This document shows, piece after piece, positions 46,165 to 55,798 of a DNA stretch of 64,000 bases. A program made the translations under genes and the position numbers. The stretch comes from Sphingomonadales bacterium EhC05 (GTDB lineage Bacteria > Pseudomonadota > Alphaproteobacteria > Sphingomonadales > Sphingomonadaceae). The DNA lies in contig LXYP01000012.1 of assembly GCA_001650955.1 (NCBI GenBank), forward strand, positions 62,001-126,000. Direction: 5' to 3'. Within the stretch, counting starts at the first letter, position 1. Each line of letters starts with the position of its first letter. The notes under the pieces are model-generated. The model did no database searches. It worked only from the letters and a program-made list of their open reading frames with translations, and had not been told where the DNA came from.

Positions 46165-47120
46165 TCACTGGCAAGTCTTATGGCTATCGGTGCTGATAGC
46201 GTAAGACTCGCGAGATGATAGAAGAGCAGTGGTATCAGCAGCAGTCCGGCCGCATCCGCCGGGAACAGGATGGCGGCCAATGGCGCTCCGACTGCGATAC
46301 TCTTCTGCGCACCGCCAAATAATAGGGTTTTGCGGTCATTTCTGACAAATCGGAACCAGCCGCCAACCAACCACGCGCCGCCAAATGCAATGATGAGCAT
46401 TGCGACAATACCCAAGCCAACGATCAGAAATTCATCGGCCGGAACCTGCTGCCAGATTCCGGCGACAACAGCTCCGGAGAAAGCCACATAGACAGCCAGA
46501 CTGATCGCGAAGCGGTCGGCCCAGCTCGCCATTGTCTTGAAGCGCGCAAGTATCGGTCGCGCCCAACGTTGAATGACTTGTCCAAGGGCAAAGGGTAGCA
46601 AAAGCATCGTCACAATTTTGAGGAAGGAATCGGCGGTAATCACAATCCCGACCGAACTCGCCAGCAACGCGAATAGAACCGGAGTTAAGACAATAGAGGA
46701 TAGATTTACCGTGGCCGCGGCAACGACCGACGCACCGACATTACCTTTGGCAATGGCTGTGTAGCTTGCTGCCGACTGGATCGTCGACGGCAAACAACCC
46801 AAATAGAGAAAACCAACCGCTATCATCGGCGCGATATAGCCATCTAATATCAGCGAGAGAATATATCCAATCGCGACCATGATCCCGAACACAAAGCCAA
46901 AGATGCTTCCCTGCAGCCGCCAGTTGCGGAAACCTTCAATCACTTCTCCGCGTTCAAGACGAATTCCATGCAGAAGGAATATCCAGAAAATCGCGGCTGA
47001 AACCGCAAAATTTGCGACAGGAACCAAGTCCCCCCGCACCGGCAACAGGGTCGCCAGTGTCACGGCACCAATGAGCAGCCAGATGAATTTGTCAGAGAGG
47101 ATGAGCCGCAGTACATTCAT
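46161..47120 (-). CDS. Bile acid:sodium symporter-like transporter (SBF-like)
   Basis: From ATG 47120 the protein has 319 aa with about nine or ten hydrophobic helices, the usual layout of the SBF-like (YfeH) family. Landmarks are FLYLGCLPSTIQSAASYTA and FGGAQKSIAVGAPLA, the two discontinuous-helix crossover regions of this fold. The upstream TTG at 47156 adds 12 residues without a ribosome site. It probably imports an organic anion with sodium; the substrate is unknown. Confidence 0.86.
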   Translation of the reverse strand: MNVLRLILSDKFIWLLIGAVTLATLLPVRGDLVPVANFAVSAAIFWIFLLHGIRLERGEVIEGFRNWRLQGSIFGFVFGIMVAIGYILSLILDGYIAPMIAVGFLYLGCLPSTIQSAASYTAIAKGNVGASVVAAATVNLSSIVLTPVLFALLASSVGIVITADSFLKIVTMLLLPFALGQVIQRWARPILARFKTMASWADRFAISLAVYVAFSGAVVAGIWQQVPADEFLIVGLGIVAMLIIAFGGAWLVGGWFRFVRNDRKTLLFGGAQKSIAVGAPLAAILFPADAAGLLLIPLLFYHLASLTLSAPIAIRLASD

Positions 47121-47200
47121 CCGCAGCGCCTTGCCCAATGGCAGGCGACGAAACAAGCCCCACGCGATGGCAGCGGGGCAATTTTTCCCTTATCTTGAAC

Positions 47201-48115
47201 TCAGTTGCTTTTGCCCTGAGCAAAAGTTTTGCGAGATCGATGCCAGATAACGCGCAAAAGATGCCAGACCAATTTCGGGAGTTTGCGAAACGTTTCAACC
47301 GGACTGCTCACAAAGGCACGCCATGTCATCCGCCAGCCAATTGCCTGCCAATCCGACAAAACCAGTTGCAAATATGCCCGAGCCCGCAACTGACGATCAT
47401 CAACATATTGTAGCTCTCGTTCGACTACCAGTGCAACTTTGTGCCTGATTTCACTGCTCAGACTGTTGGTCAGGCTCTCCTGATGCCGACGATAAAGATA
47501 CAGATCTTCATCGATCGGACGCATCGTAAAGTGCCGAGCAGCGCGCATCCAAAAATCATAGTCTTCAGCACCAAAAAGCGAAACGTCATAGCCCTCCAGA
47601 ACTTCGGTCACTTTGCGCCGATAAAGAAAAGCCGCGCCAACCGGGTTGCAGAACCACCGATCTTCAATGGGTCTGGGTTCAACATAGCGGCTGATTTCAT
47701 CCGCCTCATTGATGACGCTGTAACCGCCATAGACAATGTCGAGATTCTTGTCGCTGTTGAGCTCAGCTGCCAACCGCGACAACATTTGTGGCTTGAGAAT
47801 ATTATCGTCGCTCGTCCAGCTGTGCAAATCTCCCCGCGCGACCGCAAACCCGCAATTCAGGGTAGCAGGCAAACCGATATTTTTTTCATTCTGAAAGAAA
47901 CGTATCCGGCTATCGAGTGATACATAGCGGTTCATAATCGCTGCCGATTGGTCGATTGACCCATCATCAACACAGATCAACTCCCAGTCGACAAAATCCT
48001 GAGCGATAATTGATTGGATTGCCGCTTCAAGATATTGTGCACCATTAAACACCGGCATGATCAGGCTAACGCTCGGTACATGTCCCATTTTTGGCGGATC
48101 TTCTGAACCATTCAT
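47201..48115 (-). CDS. Family 2 glycosyltransferase
   Basis: The product is 304 aa of the GT-A fold. VSLIMPVFNGAQYLEAAIQSI is the N-terminal nucleotide-binding strand, CVDDGS holds the first Asp pair, WTSDDN is the DxD-like metal motif and FGAEDYDFWMRAA supplies the catalytic base region. The C-terminal 70 residues are basic and helical, suggesting membrane contact. It likely adds a sugar to a surface polysaccharide; donor and acceptor are unknown. It lies upstream of the transporter gene on the same strand with an 80-nt gap. Confidence 0.88.
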   Translation of the reverse strand: MNGSEDPPKMGHVPSVSLIMPVFNGAQYLEAAIQSIIAQDFVDWELICVDDGSIDQSAAIMNRYVSLDSRIRFFQNEKNIGLPATLNCGFAVARGDLHSWTSDDNILKPQMLSRLAAELNSDKNLDIVYGGYSVINEADEISRYVEPRPIEDRWFCNPVGAAFLYRRKVTEVLEGYDVSLFGAEDYDFWMRAARHFTMRPIDEDLYLYRRHQESLTNSLSSEIRHKVALVVERELQYVDDRQLRARAYLQLVLSDWQAIGWRMTWRAFVSSPVETFRKLPKLVWHLLRVIWHRSRKTFAQGKSN

Positions 48116-48447
48116 GATTTGATATTACGAACGGAACCATACTAAATCTATAACATTCACTGCCATTTTAATAGATTTTATCATCATAACCGATATAAAT
48201 CGGTTATGAGTAAAATTATCAATCGATGACCAATCGAGGGTAGCCTCTGCATATCTATCAAGCGACAAGCTTCCTCATTCAAGCGGTTCGCTGCCACTCG
48301 TGAGAGCAGAACAAGAGAGCCGCTTCTCCACGCTCCTTCCAATTCACCCTTTCTAATGTTGCAGCGCAGCACCAAACAGGCTAAGGGCGCGGCAACAACG
48401 GGGCTTTGCTTATTGCCGCCCTTTCCTCTTCTTACGGTAGAATCAAT
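48116..48447. promoter_or_regulatory. Divergent region between the GT2 gene and typA
   Basis: This 332-nt gap carries the promoters of both divergent genes. A perfect inverted repeat, CATAACCGAT-ATAA-ATCGGTTATG (arms 48185-48194 and 48199-48208), lies 70 nt before the GT2 start in an AT-rich stretch and could be an operator. No gene is supported. Confidence 0.45.
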
Positions 48448-50265
48448 ATGTCCCTTCGCAATATCGCAATCATTGCGCACGTTGACCACGGCAAAACCAC
48501 GCTCGTTGACCAGCTTTTCCGCCAATCCGGAACTTTCCGCGACAATGAGCGCGTCGAAGAACGCGCTATGGATTCGAACGATCTGGAAAAAGAACGTGGC
48601 ATCACGATTCTTGCAAAATGTACCAGCGTCGAATGGAAAGGCACGCGGATCAATATTGTTGATACGCCAGGCCACGCTGACTTTGGCGGCGAAGTTGAAC
48701 GTATTCTCTCAATGGTCGACGGTGTTATCCTGCTGGTCGACAGTGCGGAAGGCGCCATGCCGCAAACCAAGTTCGTTACCGGCAAAGCGCTCGCGCTTGG
48801 TCTCAAGCCGATTGTCGTCGTCAACAAGATCGACCGTCCCGACGGGCGTGCCGAAGAGGTTCTCGACGAAGTATTCGACCTGTTTGTCAATCTGGATGCC
48901 AATGATGAGCAGCTCGATTTCCCCTCGATGTTCGCCAGCGGCCGCAATGGCTATGCCGGCCCAACCCCGGAAGTCCGCGAAGGCGATCTGTCGCCGCTGT
49001 TCGACAAGATCATTGAACATGTGCCCGAACCCGATGTTGATCCCGATGCCGAGTTCAAATTTCTCGTCACGCTTCTCGACCGCGATAATTTCGTTGGCCG
49101 TATCCTCACCGGCAAAGTCGAAAGCGGGAAAATCGATATCAATATGCCGATCCACGCGATCGACATGGATGGCAAAATCGTCGAAACCGGTCGCGCGACC
49201 AAGATCATGGCGTTTAACGGTCTAGAACGAGTTCCCGTGGAAAGTGCCAAAGCAGGCGATATTATATCGCTGGCTGGCCTCACCGAGGCCACGGTGTCCA
49301 ATACGATTTGCGATATTTCAGTCACCGAACCTATCGCGGCACAGCCGATTGATCCACCGACGCTATCGATGCGCTTTGCTGTAAATGACAGTCCGGTTGC
49401 CGGTCGGGAAGGTGACAAGGTCACCAGTCGGGTGATCCGAGATCGTCTTGCCCGCGAAGCTGAATCTAACGTCGCCATCAAAGTCACCGAGAGCGAAGAC
49501 AAAGATAGCTTTGAAGTTGCGGGTCGCGGCGAATTGCAACTGGGTGTTCTCATCGAAACAATGCGCCGTGAAGGCTTCGAATTGGGTATTTCCCGCCCCC
49601 GCGTTCTCTACCGTGAAGAAAATGGAAAACGGCAGGAACCCTATGAAACGGTCGTCATTGACGTGGACGACGAATATGCCAGCACCGTTGTATCCAAAAT
49701 GCAGCGCCGCAAAGCTGAACTCACCGAACAACGCCCATCTGGTGCGGGCAAAACGCGCCTCACTTTCTCCGCCCCATCTCGCGGACTAATTGGTTATCAT
49801 GGCGAGTTTCTGTCTGACACCCGCGGCACCGGCCTCATGAACCGCTTGTTCGAAAAATATGGCGAATATAAGGGTGTGATCGAAGGTCGCCCCGTCGGAG
49901 TGCTGGTATCCAATGGCACCGGCAACACGGCGGCTTATGCATTGAACATGCTCGAAGAACGCGGCGTTTTGTTCATTGGTTCACAAACACCGGTTTACGA
50001 AGGCATGATCATTGGCGAAAATGCGAAGCCTGGCGATCTCGACGTCAATCCGATGAAATCAAAGGCGCTGACCAACTTCCGGGTTTCGGGTAAGGAAGAC
50101 GCAATTCGCCTGACGACGCCGAAAGTGATGACGCTGGAACAGGCGATTGCCTATATCGACAATGATGAACTTGTTGAAGTGACCCCGAAAAACATTCGCC
50201 TGCGCAAACGTTATCTTGATCCCAATGATCGGAAGAAAGCGTCACGCAAGGCAGAGGCGGCCTGA
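48448..50265 (+). CDS. typA: Translational GTPase TypA/BipA
   Basis: The product is 605 aa from ATG 48448, giving the standard N-terminus [18 protein letters not shown] (G1). G2 is RGITI, G3 [11 protein letters not shown] and G4 NKIDRPD. Domains II, III and V follow, then the BipA-specific C-terminal domain ([17 protein letters not shown]). It binds the ribosome and supports 50S assembly and growth under stress or cold. An upstream in-frame ATG at 48406 adds an unrelated 14-residue extension and is not used. Confidence 0.97.
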   Translation: MSLRNIAIIAHVDHGKTTLVDQLFRQSGTFRDNERVEERAMDSNDLEKERGITILAKCTSVEWKGTRINIVDTPGHADFGGEVERILSMVDGVILLVDSAEGAMPQTKFVTGKALALGLKPIVVVNKIDRPDGRAEEVLDEVFDLFVNLDANDEQLDFPSMFASGRNGYAGPTPEVREGDLSPLFDKIIEHVPEPDVDPDAEFKFLVTLLDRDNFVGRILTGKVESGKIDINMPIHAIDMDGKIVETGRATKIMAFNGLERVPVESAKAGDIISLAGLTEATVSNTICDISVTEPIAAQPIDPPTLSMRFAVNDSPVAGREGDKVTSRVIRDRLAREAESNVAIKVTESEDKDSFEVAGRGELQLGVLIETMRREGFELGISRPRVLYREENGKRQEPYETVVIDVDDEYASTVVSKMQRRKAELTEQRPSGAGKTRLTFSAPSRGLIGYHGEFLSDTRGTGLMNRLFEKYGEYKGVIEGRPVGVLVSNGTGNTAAYALNMLEERGVLFIGSQTPVYEGMIIGENAKPGDLDVNPMKSKALTNFRVSGKEDAIRLTTPKVMTLEQAIAYIDNDELVEVTPKNIRLRKRYLDPNDRKKASRKAEAA

Positions 50266-50312
50266 TTTTCAACAATTTGTCTGAAATGGACAAAGCGCCT
50301 TGAAACTCACCT

Positions 50313-50340
50313 TTCTCCTGTCCTGATACGGACAGGAGAA
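50313..50340 (+). terminator. Hairpin after typA, terminator-like
   Basis: TTCTCCTGTCC and GGACAGGAGAA form a perfect 11-bp stem with a 6-nt loop (TGATAC), 47 nt after the typA stop. Only a weak T-containing tail (CGTTCT) follows, so it may end transcription inefficiently or protect the mRNA 3' end. Confidence 0.6.
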
Positions 50341-51021
50341 CGTTCTGCGGCTATCGAAACAATCTGCCACATGGCTTTTGGACCTCCCGCCGAAATTTTG
50401 GCAGCTTGGGCAATCGGTGCAACGGGAGAGCTCCGCATCTATCTGAAGGATCGATGATGGTGCGTTCGGCTTGCCGCTCTGTGCCGCTTTACTGGGCTTT
50501 CAATATCATAGGCTAATAGCGGGTGACAGCGCGATCTTACTGATCAATCGCACCTCAGTCCTCCATTGGCTTTCCTACAAAAACACCTCTGTGATAGGGT
50601 TCCTTCCCCTGCCCAATTGCACCAGCTGGAGGAGCAGAACAGGGTCATTTTGAAAGGTCACAGTCATGCACCGCGGCGGTATCGATATTTTCAATCTTTT
50701 CATAAGCTTGCTGCAAAGGTCACAGAAAATAAAGGCGCGCTTTGGTGTGAAGGTTCCTTTCTCTTTGGTCATCACCTCTGACTTTCTCGCCAGCAATCCC
50801 CAATGGTATGAAGCCCTATTGTCCAAGCTGAGGCATCGCCCAATCACGAGAGAAATCTTGGATTGGAAGATATTGCCGCTAAACGCTATGCTGATTCCCG
50901 CGGACCTTCACGGCGCAAGGAATATGGGTTATTTTCGCATGATGATCTGCGCTTTGGAAAAGCTTGATTTTCAGCCCGTCTGTGGCAAAGCGCTGCACAG
51001 AAACAGGAGCGAATTCCAGAT
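50341..51021. other. Gene-free stretch, possibly a decayed gene
   Basis: No intact gene is supported in these 681 nt. Coding-like segments occur in two plus-strand frames that do not connect: one from about 50666 to 50850 (containing SDFLASNPQWYEALLSKL) and another from 50811 to a TGA at 50965 (containing RGPSRRKEYGLFSHDDLR). This could be a frameshifted remnant. A further 28-codon frame lies at 50371-50457. I do not recognise any of them. Confidence 0.3.
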
Positions 51022-51339
51022 ATGACCGAAGACCAACAACCCGACCAAGCCAATAGCGCTGCTGCCGGACCGGATGTTCCCCCCGACCATCTGTCGGTGC
51101 ATGTGCGCAGTCCGCATTATGGCGGGGAGATGCTCTCGCGTGGTATCGGCATTAATTTTCGTGGTGAACGCAAACATTCTGTCGAGGAATATTCCATTTC
51201 CGAAGGCTGGGTCAAAGTTCAGGCGGGAAAAACAATGGACCGCAAAGGCAACCCGCTCCTGATCAAATTGAACGGTGACGTTGAAGCATGGTTTGAAGAT
51301 CTCGGTGATGATGCGCCGAAAAATCGCAAGACCGCTTAA
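51022..51339 (+). CDS. DUF3297 family protein
   Basis: The product is 105 aa. After an acidic disordered N-terminus comes the compact DUF3297 domain: DHLSVHVRSPHYGGEML-RGIGI, then VEEYSISEGWVKVQAGKT-DRKGNPLLIKLNG, ending in an acidic WFED tail. The family is small, cytoplasmic and widespread in proteobacteria; its function is unknown. It heads a run of same-strand genes with short spacings. Confidence 0.88.
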   Translation: MTEDQQPDQANSAAAGPDVPPDHLSVHVRSPHYGGEMLSRGIGINFRGERKHSVEEYSISEGWVKVQAGKTMDRKGNPLLIKLNGDVEAWFEDLGDDAPKNRKTA

Positions 51340-51355
51340 AGCATAGGAAAGAGCC

Positions 51356-51745
51356 ATGGCACCACAACGCATTCAATATTTTATTGCGCTGGTGTTCTTC
51401 GTTCTGGGAGGCTGGGCATTATTCTTCCCTGGCCATGTCATCGCGACCGTATTTCTGCCTGAATATCAAGAAGGCGGCCGGATCATGCCATTCATGATGT
51501 CCTGCTTCGGGGCGCAAGCGCTTTTGGCCGGGCTCTTCGCCGCTTTCTCGAGATTCACCTCCAGAACATTTCTGGCCTATGGAATCGCGCTGATCCCATT
51601 TTTTGGTTTCAACTATTATTTCACCTTCCATGACCCGGTTTTCACCAACATGGGATTGATTGATGCAGTCGGGAATGTGATCATGCTGGTCCTGTGTTAC
51701 ATCGGCTGGAAGCAATCGAAGAAGCGAGAGGACAGCAGAGCATGA
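51356..51745 (+). CDS. Small integral membrane protein, four helices
   Basis: The product is 129 aa with four hydrophobic segments (about 6-28, 42-63, 68-86 and 96-117) and a charged C-terminus KQSKKREDSRA. The layout resembles small DUF4345-type membrane proteins, but no signature was decisive. Its stop overlaps the next gene's ATG (ATGA), so it is co-translated with the SDR. Confidence 0.65.
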   Translation: MAPQRIQYFIALVFFVLGGWALFFPGHVIATVFLPEYQEGGRIMPFMMSCFGAQALLAGLFAAFSRFTSRTFLAYGIALIPFFGFNYYFTFHDPVFTNMGLIDAVGNVIMLVLCYIGWKQSKKREDSRA

Positions 51746-52566
51746 GTTTCAAGGATAAAGTCGTCTGGATCACGGGCGCATCTTCGGGAATTGGGGAAGC
51801 GCTGGCCAAATCATTCGCGGCAGAAGGCGCGCATATCATTCTCTCGGGTCGCCGATTGGAGGCATTAGAGGCGGTTTCTGCGGAGTTATCGACCGAAAGC
51901 CTGGTGCTGCCCTTTGAAACCACCGACTATGATGCCCTGCCCGCCAAGGTTGCCGAAGCGCACGGCTGGAAGGGCAAGATCGATATATTGATCAACAATG
52001 CGGGAATCAGCCAGCGGAGCCTGGCAGTTGATACCCATCCCGATGTCTATCACAAGATCGTCAACGTCGACCTTCTCGCCCCGATCTGGCTGACCCAGCT
52101 CTTGCTCCCCCATATGGTTGCAGCCGGCAGTGGTCATATCGTCGGGATCAGCTCGGTCGCGGGCCGCGTCGGCGTTCCGCTCCGCACCGCCTATTGCGCA
52201 GCCAAACATGGCCTGATCGGCTATATGGACGCGCTACGGGCCGAAACGGAGAAGCTCCACAACATCCATGTCACCAACATATTGCCCGGGTCAATCCGCA
52301 CCAATGTCTCGCGCAATGCACTGACCAAGGATGGCGAAAGTCGCGGAAAATCTGACGCGGTGATCGACAATGGCATGGAACCTGCCGAATGCGCACGCCA
52401 GATTTTGGAAGCCATTTCCAACAACACCCCCGAACTGATCATCGCCGAAGGACCAGAGATGATGATCGCCAATCTGCGCCAGAGTGATCCCGACCAATGT
52501 TTCGCAATGACTGGCGCAATGGGCGCACAAATCGCGGAAAAATATGCCGCAGGAGATGACGATTAA
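51742..52566 (+). CDS. Short-chain dehydrogenase (DHRS7-like)
   Basis: From ATG 51742 the protein has 274 aa: MSFKDKVVWITGASSGIGEA binds the cofactor, GRR after the second strand suggests NADP(H), NNAG lies near 90, ISSVAG holds the Ser and YCAAK the Tyr-x3-Lys. The family reduces or oxidises lipid-like alcohols and ketones. Both ends overlap neighbours by 1-4 nt, in a membrane protein, SDR, enoyl-CoA hydratase, VOC string that reads as an operon. Confidence 0.87.
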   Translation: MSFKDKVVWITGASSGIGEALAKSFAAEGAHIILSGRRLEALEAVSAELSTESLVLPFETTDYDALPAKVAEAHGWKGKIDILINNAGISQRSLAVDTHPDVYHKIVNVDLLAPIWLTQLLLPHMVAAGSGHIVGISSVAGRVGVPLRTAYCAAKHGLIGYMDALRAETEKLHNIHVTNILPGSIRTNVSRNALTKDGESRGKSDAVIDNGMEPAECARQILEAISNNTPELIIAEGPEMMIANLRQSDPDQCFAMTGAMGAQIAEKYAAGDDD

Positions 52567-53342
52567 TGGCGCTCATATTGCTCGAAAAATCTGATGGCAT
52601 CGCCACCATCACGCTGAACCGGCCAGAAGCGATGAATGCGCTGTCGAGGGCCCTGCGGGCCGAGTTTTGCGCCGCCTGCCAGGACGTGGCTGCAGACGCC
52701 AATATCCACGCCCTGATTGTTACCGGCGCCGGAGACCGCGCCTTCACGGCTGGTCTTGATCTCAAGGAGTTGGGAGAATCTGGCCTCGGTCCGGCCAACG
52801 ACCGCAATGCGGATACAAATCCGGTCTTCGCTCTGACAGAAATGACAATCCCGGTGATCGGCGCGATCAACGGCGTTGCGATTACCGGCGGTTTCGAGCT
52901 AGCCCTTGCCTGCGATATCCGGATCGCATCGACCCATGCGCGCTTCGCCGATACGCACGCACGGGTGGGAATCACGCCAGGTTGGGGTCTGTCACAAAAA
53001 TTGTCGCGCTTCATCGGCCTTTCCCGCGCCTGTGAGCTCAGCTTCACCGGGCAGTTTCTCGACGCTCAGACGGCTTGCGATTGGGGCCTCGTCAACCATG
53101 TCTATGGACCGCAAGAACTGATGCCCGCAGCACAGGCCTTGGCGCAGGATATGACCAGCATCGACCGCGATTTTCTGACGGTCTACAAGGACCTGATCTT
53201 GACCGGCTATGATCGCAATCTTGCCGAGGGCATGGCTTATGAGCACCAAATATCGGTACCTTATAACGCACAGGTGTCGATGGATGAAGTCGAGAACCGC
53301 CGCCTCGCGATTATCGAACGCGGCCGCAAGCTGAAGGGCTGA
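52566..53342 (+). CDS. Enoyl-CoA hydratase/isomerase family protein
   Basis: The product is 258 aa of the crotonase fold: ITLNRPEAMNALS, the oxyanion-hole strand FTAGLDLKEL and the second oxyanion region GVAITGGFELALACDIRIAS. The Asp/Glu acid-base positions fall in FADTHARVGITPGWGLSQKL, where the usual second catalytic Glu is not evident, so this may be an isomerase or another crotonase activity. The ATG overlaps the SDR stop by 1 nt. It likely acts on an acyl-CoA together with the SDR. Confidence 0.87.
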   Translation: MALILLEKSDGIATITLNRPEAMNALSRALRAEFCAACQDVAADANIHALIVTGAGDRAFTAGLDLKELGESGLGPANDRNADTNPVFALTEMTIPVIGAINGVAITGGFELALACDIRIASTHARFADTHARVGITPGWGLSQKLSRFIGLSRACELSFTGQFLDAQTACDWGLVNHVYGPQELMPAAQALAQDMTSIDRDFLTVYKDLILTGYDRNLAEGMAYEHQISVPYNAQVSMDEVENRRLAIIERGRKLKG

Positions 53343-53343
53343 T

Positions 53344-53745
53344 ATGAAACTCAACGCGCTGGATCATGTGAATATCATCACCGACGATCTCGAGGGAACC
53401 GCTAGATTTTTCGTCGAGATGTTTGACCTCGATGTCCGCAATGGCCCTGAACCGTTGCCGCCAGAACTGGTCCAATGGCTCTATGATGATAGCGGCCGTG
53501 CGATTTTTCATATAAATTCCAAGGATATGCAGCAGGCTTTTCAGCGAGAAACTCAAAGCGGCCCGACCACGGGTGCAATCCATCATGTCGCGCTGGACTG
53601 CAGCGACCATCAGGCGTTTATCACCCGGCTCGAAACATATGGAATCGACTATCGGCTCAACGATATTCCCTCGATAAATCTGAAACAGCTGTTTTTCAGC
53701 GAACCCAATGGCGTACTTCTGGAACTAAACTTTCGCGGCGAGTAA
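53344..53745 (+). CDS. VOC (glyoxalase/dioxygenase superfamily) protein
   Basis: The product is 133 aa with two beta-alpha-beta3 modules. LDHVNIITDDLEGTARFF opens the first, and IHHVALDCSDHQAFITRLE opens the second. Possible metal ligands are H8, H82 and the C-terminal Glu in GVLLELNF. Starts 1 nt after the enoyl-CoA hydratase stop, so it belongs to that operon. The substrate is unknown. Its last 21 nt overlap the 3' end of the convergent hydrolase gene. Confidence 0.83.
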   Translation: MKLNALDHVNIITDDLEGTARFFVEMFDLDVRNGPEPLPPELVQWLYDDSGRAIFHINSKDMQQAFQRETQSGPTTGAIHHVALDCSDHQAFITRLETYGIDYRLNDIPSINLKQLFFSEPNGVLLELNFRGE

Positions 53746-54630
53746 ATAGTTCACAATCTCAGCCTGCGCCTTTTTCGCTTCCGGGATCGGCAGCAGCATC
53801 CACACATGCTGCATGCGGTCATAGATTTTGAGTTCAATCCGGGCACCATTTTCGGCGGCGGTTTGTTTCAGGCGCAGCGAATCCGAGAGCAGCACTTCAT
53901 CGCTTCCTGCAAAGGCCAGCATCGGAGGCAAGCGATCGACTGGCTCGAACAAGGGGCTGACCGGAAACATCACCGGGTCTTCGCCTTCACGCACCCACCA
54001 AGAGCCCAGTCGCCGTATACCCTCGATGGAAATCAAGATATCGGTCTCTTCTAGCTCCTCCTGCATCGGATCAGCGGCGGTTTGATCAAGATAAGGGCTG
54101 AGCAAAATAAGCTTCGCAGGCAGCGCTTTTCCTTGGTTGCGCAACATTTGGGCGAGGCCGAGCGTAAAGCCGCCCCCTGCACTATCCCCCATCACCACAA
54201 TATTATCTGCGCCATGTTTCGCAACCGCGCGATCATAGGCTTCCATGACCATCGCATAGCTCTGATCCCATTTGTATTCGGGCGATAATGGGTAAATCGG
54301 TACAGTAGCGCTCGCTCCAGTCTTCCGGATCAGTTTTTTAATGAAATGCCAGTGCAGTGAAACAATATTGAAAGCATATCCGCCGCCATGCAGATAGAAA
54401 ATATGGAGGTTCGAGCCGTCCGACTTTGGCGCGAGTTCGAACAGTCGGTGGCCATTGATATCACTTTCGATGATTTTACAATTTTTGCGAAGCCAGCGGA
54501 CGGGCAGCGCCGGCCCCTTTGCATGATTGTGTTTTAGATATTTTTCAGCGGCGCCCTCCCGCAACAAGCGGCTTTTGATTCCGGATATTCGGACCAGAAA
54601 GAATAATAATCTTGCTCTGAAACTCATCAT
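53725..54630 (-). CDS. Alpha/beta hydrolase, HSL-like
   Basis: From ATG 54630 (GGGGAAAA upstream) the product is 301 aa. A longer frame to 54852 overlaps the upstream lipoprotein gene and is rejected. The oxyanion motif FYLHGGGYAF, the nucleophile GDSAGGG, Asp in LAFAGSDEVL and His in DRMQHVWML mark the hormone-sensitive-lipase family. The N-terminus MMSFRARLLFFLVR is basic and hydrophobic, possibly a membrane contact. It hydrolyses short or medium acyl esters. It follows the lipoprotein gene by 28 nt. Confidence 0.87.
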   Translation of the reverse strand: MMSFRARLLFFLVRISGIKSRLLREGAAEKYLKHNHAKGPALPVRWLRKNCKIIESDINGHRLFELAPKSDGSNLHIFYLHGGGYAFNIVSLHWHFIKKLIRKTGASATVPIYPLSPEYKWDQSYAMVMEAYDRAVAKHGADNIVVMGDSAGGGFTLGLAQMLRNQGKALPAKLILLSPYLDQTAADPMQEELEETDILISIEGIRRLGSWWVREGEDPVMFPVSPLFEPVDRLPPMLAFAGSDEVLLSDSLRLKQTAAENGARIELKIYDRMQHVWMLLPIPEAKKAQAEIVNYLLAAKV

Positions 54631-54658
54631 TTTTTTCCCCAATGCTGCGCAGCCGCAA

Positions 54659-55321
54659 CTAGCGGAAGATGCAATTCGTCCCAGCCCAGAAATCGGTGAT
54701 TTTTGCATCCGCCGCGGCGCTTTCAAATAGGCCGGAGAAACCACCTGGTTCATCTCCACCGGTGTAAAATTCAAAACCGATCGAACTATCATCAAATGTT
54801 TCGAATATGATGGTTTCAGCCATCTGCTTCCGCAATTTGCCGACACCAACACCGCTCATGGTTGTGAGCGTGCTATCACCATCACCGCTAGCGGCTGACC
54901 AGCCGACAAAGGCGCCATCCTGAAAATTGGCGGTCAGATTCGCAAATTGGCTAAAATCCATCGGCCCTGCACCGCATTCGTCATTGGAGGAACGCTCCTG
55001 CACGTCGCCAAGATGGGCAGAAATACTCGTTTCAACCGCAGTTCGGTCCATTCCGAACGCAAGCAAACGGGAACTTCCGGATGTCGAATCAATCAGGCGC
55101 AAGCCTTCACCATCCAGCGCAACGACAAATTTGGGTTTCTCGACCGGATCGGCGACTTGCGGCAGCTCTTCCGGCTCAGCAAATTCAGTTTCCGTTTCAT
55201 CGATTACGAATTGTTCGACCACCGTTTCTTCAGCCATATCAGCCGGCACGGAATCTGCGGAACATGACACCAAGCCCAGCAGGACGGCTGGGACCAGGCC
55301 TAAAATAAAATTGTTCCTCAC
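54659..55321 (-). CDS. Hypothetical lipoprotein
   Basis: The product is 220 aa with a lipoprotein signal ending GLVSCS (Cys20). A Glu/Pro-rich spacer is followed by a globular region: VVALDGEGLRLID, then SSRLLAFGM, and NDECGAGPMDFSQF, ending FWAGTNCIFR with a cysteine pair that could form a disulfide. I do not recognise a functional domain. Start GTG 55321 overlaps the GFA stop by 4 nt, so the GFA, lipoprotein and hydrolase genes form one operon. Confidence 0.7.
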   Translation of the reverse strand: MRNNFILGLVPAVLLGLVSCSADSVPADMAEETVVEQFVIDETETEFAEPEELPQVADPVEKPKFVVALDGEGLRLIDSTSGSSRLLAFGMDRTAVETSISAHLGDVQERSSNDECGAGPMDFSQFANLTANFQDGAFVGWSAASGDGDSTLTTMSGVGVGKLRKQMAETIIFETFDDSSIGFEFYTGGDEPGGFSGLFESAAADAKITDFWAGTNCIFR

Positions 55322-55722
55322 CCTGGATTGCCTTCAATCTGCGGTAGATTGGGATCAACCTCAACCCAGTCTTGCTTGCTACCGGTCCAGAAATGGATTT
55401 GCGGCTTCAACACGCTGCTATCGTCCAGCGTGCCTGCTTTAATATATGTCATCCCCGGTTGAGTCGATAATGTAGACTTGATCGGCGAACCGCATTTCCC
55501 GCAAAAATGCCGTTGCACCTCATTGCCGCTATCGGCGTGATCGATATATGTCGTCAGGTCACCGGCAATGTCGACCTGCTCGTCGTTGACCGCGAATAGC
55601 ACGGAAAATGAAGTTCCCGCCTGCCTTTGGCAATTTTTGCAATGGCAGACGCCGGTCATCTGCAGATCGCCTTCGATCTTGTAGCTTACCGCTCCGCACA
55701 AACAGTGTCCCGTCATTGTCAT
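55318..55722 (-). CDS. GFA/CENP-V family zinc protein
   Basis: The product is 134 aa. The structural zinc cysteines are C8 and C10 (GHCLCGAVSY) with a later CGKCGSPI pair, and CHCKNCQRQAGTSFS supplies the second zinc site of the GFA family. The family was named for glutathione-dependent formaldehyde activation, but most members have no proven reaction. AGGAG precedes ATG 55722. Confidence 0.88.
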   Translation of the reverse strand: MTMTGHCLCGAVSYKIEGDLQMTGVCHCKNCQRQAGTSFSVLFAVNDEQVDIAGDLTTYIDHADSGNEVQRHFCGKCGSPIKSTLSTQPGMTYIKAGTLDDSSVLKPQIHFWTGSKQDWVEVDPNLPQIEGNPG

Positions 55723-55798
55723 CCCGCATCTCCTAAATCATGATCTCGGCAGAAGACTTTGGATAGGCAAACGCCAATGATAGGCAAGTATCAATTTG

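Noticed and set aside
48184-48675. Minus-strand frame of 163 codons over the typA start
   Set aside because: Antisense to the G1-G3 region of typA and without a ribosome site or recognisable sequence.
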